NCBI GenBank assembly: GCA_020205615.1
Contig: CM035167.1
Span: forward strand, 134,492,568-134,556,567
Direction of reading: 5' to 3'
Length of the DNA stretch: 64,000 nt
From: Panax quinquefolius
Lineage: Eukaryota; Streptophyta; Magnoliopsida; Apiales; Araliaceae
Part shown: in pieces, positions 58,924-64,000 of the stretch
Layout of the letters: each line of letters starts with the position of its first letter
Numbering within the stretch: the stretch's first letter is position 1
Notes under the pieces: model-generated
What the model was told of the DNA's origin: nothing
The model's database searches: none
The model's input: the letters and a program-made list of their open reading frames with translations, nothing else
Translations under genes and position numbers: made by a program

Positions 58924-61337
58924 ACCTCCCCTCCTTATGAAATTTCGTCCTCGAAATTGACGTACGTACCTGGTGTTTTGAAAAGATGAGAATACCTCGC
59001 TTTCATTTCCGTTTCCAACTCCCAGGTCATTTCTTCAATAGCATGATTTCTCCACAAAACTTTAACTTGTGGTATGACCTTCGTACGTAGGACATGCTCC
59101 TTCCTATCCAAAATCTGGACAGGTACCTCTTCATACGTTAAGTCTTCGGCTATCTCGTCCGATTCTAACTCAACGACGCGTGGTTCGGTCGTCACATATT
59201 TACGTAACATCGATACGTGAAAAGCGTTATGAACACGCGTCATATTCTTGGCGGTAAAACGAGTCTATAGGCCACGGTTCCTATTCGATCGAGAATTTTA
59301 AATGGATTAATAAATCGAAGGTTTGAGCTTTCCTCACCTCACCGATTCTCTCGCTTTTGAAAATAACTTCTTGTACCTCCTTCTTCAAATTCATCACTCC
59401 GGTGTGTAGCTTGAGCGACTTTAACTTTATCGATTAAAGTTGATTATACTCGTATATCATCATGTGGGTAACTAGAGTTTTCATCTCCATCTCTATTATT
59501 TGTAAATTATTCAAATGAGTCTTTGACAATATCGCACTCAGATTTCAGATAACGATCTTCTACTCAACACGTCGCCTACCACGTTCGTTTTTCCAGGATG
59601 GCATGGTCGTAACATGTCTTTGAAATGAGTCTCCTCTTGAGTTCTTCGAAGCTCTTCCCACATTCCTTGCTCCATTCGAATTTTGTATCTCTACGACTCA
59701 ACCTGCGTTAATGGAATAGTGATTCGAGAATATCCTTCAACGAATCTCCGATAATAACCAACTAAGCCAAAGAAAGCTACGTATTTCGACATCGACTTAG
59801 GTTGTTCTCAACTATGACTCATATCCCAACCTTGGATAAGACGTTACAATGACACCTATCGCTTTACTATCGCACGAATATGGTGTCCCCTACGGAGAGT
59901 GCGGCTTTGCAGCATTCCACAAAGGAAGTCACCGGATAAAGGCTCAGTACCAAATTTATAGTTGAATTTTTAACTCTCAAGTTCAATAGAGCCATTCGAT
60001 ATGAGATTTTAGAAATGAGTTTTGTACCGGGTTCAAATTCGATACAAAATTTAATATCAGGCTTTGGGAGTAAGCCAAGAAATTCTTCAGGAAATACGTC
60101 AGGAAAAAAAAATAACAAAGGAATATTATTCAAATCTGAAGTGTCTTTATTCAAATCCATAACATGGACTAAGAAAACTTGACATCCGTAATAAACGAAT
60201 GACTTCATGGCTTGATATGAAAATGTTTGACTACAATGGTTTGATTGCTTGAATTCGAATAACAGGTTGATTAGGAATATGAAAACTAACAACCTTACGA
60301 AAGTAATCAATTTCGGCATGATGAGTAGTTAACCTTAAAATCACATCAAAAGCAAATTATCTCTATAGAAATAAGGTTAACAGGTAATGTGATAGTGCCA
60401 ACCTGAATCAAGCAAGATTTTTAAACAACAGATGTAATGAAATTTTCTCTTAATGGAGTCTCCACAGATAGGCCAAAGTTTAATTTCTCTGTAGTCAAGT
60501 TCAAACGTTAAGCGCAAGCAAGAGAGATAAAAGAATGGGTAGAACCGGTATCTAGTAAGGTATAAACTTCGCAAGAATTTATAATTAACTAACCCATGCT
60601 AACCGTTCGGGTTCCTCGCATTTTTGACCGGTCACGACAAACGCCTTCCGAGAACCGATTGACTTTGACTTTTACGGGACATCCTTTTGAGTCACCATTC
60701 TCATTGGATCGGGTTTCGATATCGTATAATCTCGAGCGATATGTCCTTCCTTTCCACAATTATAGCATACCTTGAACTGTTGTGGGACGGTTTGGACCGA
60801 TATGTCCCTCTTTCCCGAATTTATAGCATATGACCGGTGGTCGTTCTCCTCCCTTAGAACCGATTCTTCTTGCGTGATTTTGTCGTCTTCATATGGTCGT
60901 TGTTAAATCTCTCTTTTAAAATCTCTCCGACTCGATTCTTCGCATTTTTATGGCCATGATTACCACCGAGTGGTTACCACCATTTTGTCCGTCTGCTTTC
61001 TCTCATTTGGTTATCATTATTCATTGATCGCTATCTCAGTACGATCCTGGTTGTGGGTCCTCGGTTGGCCGTACTCGTTATCTCGCTTCTAATAATTGAG
61101 CCTCATTGACAACATCCGAATAGAGAAAAAATTTATGAGAAATGAGATATCTCGACGTATCGCCGGTTTCAAACCTCTCGAAACATCCACGTCATACGTT
61201 CCTCATTCTCCACCAAATGAGGTCTAAACTGGATAACTCCATGAACTTTCTTCGTGATTGGGACACCGCCATGTTATTACGCTCCGCCTAATAAACTCCA
61301 CTTCCTTCATACGATTTAATACTTTCAAGGAAGTACT
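58924..61337 (-). pseudogene. Family B gag-pol remnant, minus strand
   Basis: The best-preserved polyprotein end in the window: 58935-59243 is continuously open and reads TRVHNAFHVSMLRKYV, EIAEDLTYEEVPVQILDRKE, IPQVKVLWRNHAIEEMTWEL, EMKARYSHLFKT, NFEDEIS. This is the integrase C-terminal/chromodomain-type region of Ty3/gypsy chromoviruses. Further along (minus strand) come RT/RNase H scraps, the protease-RT linker with FPDVFPEEFLGLLPKPDIKF (about 60000-60090), and zinc-knuckle remnants CYNCGKEGHIAR (about 60727-60765). Gag is cut at 61337 by another LTR. Most of RT and integrase is deleted, as in the plus-strand element. Confidence 0.8.
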
Positions 61338-64000
61338 TGTAAGACCAGAAATTTTTAAATAAAAAGAATTTCCTTTATTTATTATTTTGAAATAGTAAGG
61401 GTTGATTTGATTAATGTGGATAGTTAAGGGTTAAATACGCAAATATTTCAAAATAAGCAAGTGGTTATAAAATATTCATTATCGCTTGGGAATATTCGTT
61501 TGGTCGTGGAATATTCAGATCGCTTGGGAATATTAAATTTGACTATGACCATGTGTGGGCCCCATAACTGAAAGCGATTGGATGAAGAAAACGACAAATA
61601 TAAGTTGTTTTTAAATAACTACAGCGTAGTTATTCACAATTATCTTTGTTGGAATACCCGTTGGTTAAAACACACTAATACGCGTTGTTGAACAAGAAGA
61701 CACCAGTATAACACCAATTATTGATTCTTACGTAAGAAGGCACTACTCAATAATGGTTACGATAATTACCGCTCAAAGATTTTATTGAGTTAATAATTCT
61801 TTGCGTTGATATTTTATATCTTTGTTGTTTCAATAATTGTCATTACACGATTTTTTCATTATCGAAGCAATAATTCATATTATCTCGAATAATATTATTA
61901 GATAACATTATTGGCAATGTCTAGAAAGTTACATCTAAGGAGAGGTTTGGTCACCTAATTGCGCGCTACAAGAAGAAGAAATTCTTATTGGAAAGCCCCC
62001 TTCCTGAACCGCTTAGTTGTCAATATTGTGATTACGTAATATTATTTGTGAATAATTAATTATTGATTTATATGATGAGGAAAATATTGATTTTATGTGG
62101 ATATAGATGGAGAAAATTTTTAAAATGACAATTGTTGAAAATTAATATTTTATCTTTTCCGATAAAATAATTCATTTAAATATATTATTTTAATAATATA
62201 TTAATGGTGATATTTTTACAACGAATGTGGGATATATGAGTATACGAGGAGGAAGAGTATTTTTGTTACAATAAATGTTTAAAACATGTTAAACATGTCG
62301 GTGGACCCCATTTATTGACTGAAATTTGATTATAGCCTGTAAAATCGTCCGCTTGTGGATTTCGATCAATTTCTGTTTGGAATTTGGAAAAACTTTCTTC
62401 TGCAAAGTTGTAGAGAATTGAAATTCCTATAAAAACTCGCGAGATTCGAATTTTCTGATGAAAGGGCTATTTATTATGAATTATTGAAGTTCAAGCTTCA
62501 AATAATTGATTTTTTGGGAGTTTAAAATATTTTTTGTAAGAAAAACGTTTATTGTTGTAAGTGAGTGGCTCAAATGTGTTATAAATGATCTGAAATCAGA
62601 TTTCTAAGGTGGGCTTGAATATTTTTAAGAAATATTATTATTTTATTAAATTTTTCTGCTTTTGTGTTCAAGCATTTTCTATAAATAGGGTCTTAGGTTA
62701 GAATTGAAAATCACACCAAAAATCAAGTTTTCTCTATTTCTCTCGATATTTTGAGCGTATTCTTGTGAGTATTTTGAGTATACTTTGAGTATTGATATAT
62801 TGCAAGTTCATTCAAATATTTATTCCAAATGTAAGATCGCTTCTTTTCGAGGTAAGTGGATATTATTTTTTTTCGTAATGATATTATTTCTTCAATATCA
62901 TTTATCTTTGAAATGTTGATCCGAAGTTTTTATCAAATTTGGAACTTTTTCATGTGGGGTTATTATTCATGGGTTACTATTCATGAGTTCTTATTCACGA
63001 GTTCTTATTCATGAGTTACTATTCACGAGTTACTATTCAAAGTACTATTCATGAAGCGTGAAGATGTTTTTTGTGGAATTTTATCTTTTGGTGCTTGAGT
63101 TATTATTCACGATATCTAAAGACTATTCACGATACTGAGATTATTCACGATACCTGATTATTCAAAGAAAAATAAAATTTCTTCTTTTCGTCTAAAACAT
63201 CTATTCGGATACTAACTCGATTGTATCCATGTTTTGATCATTCTTGAATTTTACACCACTATGATTATTTTTGAGGTATTTTGGACGTGGATAAAACCAA
63301 GTATTTAATCCTTAATCCTTAATCCTTGTCATTTTGTTTCACCGGATTCGTTTCTTTAAAAAAAAAATATTTTCATCATCCTCGGTCTTAAATGATGATA
63401 TTATGGAATATCTTTGGCCAGAAAGTAAAGATGAATGATTTCTTAAGAATATCTTTGGCCCAGAAGAGTAAAAGATGAATGATTTCGAAGAATATCTTTG
63501 GCCCGTAGTGCAAAAGATGAACAGTGTTTAAATGAACATGACTAATCGATGAATATCTTTGGCTCTGTAGTAAAAGATGAATATTTGATTCCGGATGTAT
63601 ATTGATTGATGTTACAGGATAAAAGATAGACGATGAACTTTTAAATTCATACATGTAAGATAGTAGTTTGCATTCTCTACTTAACTCTTCTAATGAATTA
63701 TTATTTCATTGCGAATATTGAATTAAAATTTGTTGTCTATCAGATTCTATTAGATTTTTCCTGTTGAAGACTAACGATAATTTGTTGTATATTATCTTAG
63801 TCATAATATTCTTTCTCGAGCTAGTTGAGCTCACCCTTTTCCTTTTTGTTCCATTTTTCTCGTGGAGGCGAGAATATACGAAACGTAGTCGTGGGGGTAT
63901 GGAATGAAGGTTTTAGAAAGGATTGTTTAGTAGTCTTCACCATTTTGTAAAATAATGTATCAATAAATGTGATGAGGATTTATTTGAGTATATATATTGT
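61338..64000 (+). mobile_element. Family B LTR (subtype B2), plus orientation, continues past the window
   Basis: Starts TGTAAGACCAGAAATTTTTA inside the gag remnant of the minus-strand element and is still in LTR sequence at the window end (within about 100-150 bp of the expected terminus). Close to the solo LTR 42398-45204 in the block upstream of the TATA box. Whether it is a solo LTR or the 5' LTR of a full element cannot be seen here. Confidence 0.85.
62852..63617 (+). other. Candidate leader intron of family B LTR
   Basis: Donor GAG/GTAAGTG at 62852 and acceptor-like GATGTTACAG/GATAAA ending at 63617 would remove 766 bp that hold both leader minisatellites. The region is T-rich, as plant introns are. 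Other copies keep the donor but differ at the acceptor (e.g. TTCTGGGG at about 38540). Inference only. Confidence 0.3.

Noticed and set aside
35051..64000. Integrated pararetrovirus or other viral sequence
   Set aside because: All polyprotein fragments fit Ty3/gypsy gag-pol order with LTRs; no movement-protein or coat-protein-like region seen.

Overview
This is a stretch of plant nuclear DNA, most likely from a eudicot. The evidence is intron-bearing plant genes on the first 20 kb (a P5CS-like gene, a Yip1-family Golgi membrane protein, a GT47 glycosyltransferase), a nuclear tRNA-Val(CAC), plant-type DNA transposons, and large Ty3/gypsy LTR retrotransposons over the rest. The species cannot be named from the sequence alone. 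No bacterial, organellar or viral gene content was seen.

Genic part, 1-20.6 kb. Positions 11-6331 (minus strand) hold an unprocessed delta-1-pyrroline-5-carboxylate synthase copy. It still has recognisable exons but is broken: exon 1 is frameshifted, exons for about 115 residues of the kinase domain are gone, one exon of the reductase domain is gone, and two splice sites are damaged. Positions 7550-14853 (minus) hold an apparently intact six-exon Yip1-family gene (269 residues), whose introns carry a LINE remnant, a 1.04-kb hAT-like element with an 8-bp target duplication, and a Stowaway-type MITE. A cluster of TGGGCY motifs lies upstream of it. Then follow a tRNA-Val gene, a decayed FAR1/Mutator-type transposase, and an intact intronless GT47 (exostosin-like) gene at 18578-19624 (plus).

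Retrotransposon part, 20.65-64 kb. Two related families were worked out from LTR ends, primer-binding sites and target duplications. Family A has about 2.4-kb LTRs and appears only on the minus strand. It forms an LTR-internal-LTR-internal-LTR tandem array (20653-35050) flanked by the 5-bp duplication ATAAC, and a second LTR-internal-LTR copy (46876-56074) with broken outer ends. Family B has about 2.8-kb LTRs: one plus-strand element (36251-46875) whose 3' LTR is split by a minus-strand solo LTR (42398-45204, flanked by TAATT), one minus-strand element (from 56171), and a plus-strand LTR starting at 61338 and leaving the window. A 1.2-kb island of non-TE sequence (35051-36250) carries a fragment of a seven-in-absentia-like E3 ligase.

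The most unusual signals are in the LTRs: very long leaders packed with minisatellites, a conserved paired GGAATATTC module in U3, a conserved splice-donor-like GTAAGGG/GTAAGTG downstream of the TATA box, swapped sequence blocks just upstream of the TATA box, and a 57-bp repeat array inside family A that shares a core motif with the family B leader. Many copy-to-copy differences cluster at CG/CHG-type motifs and look like systematic base-calling error, so all frameshift claims in the repeats should be read with care.
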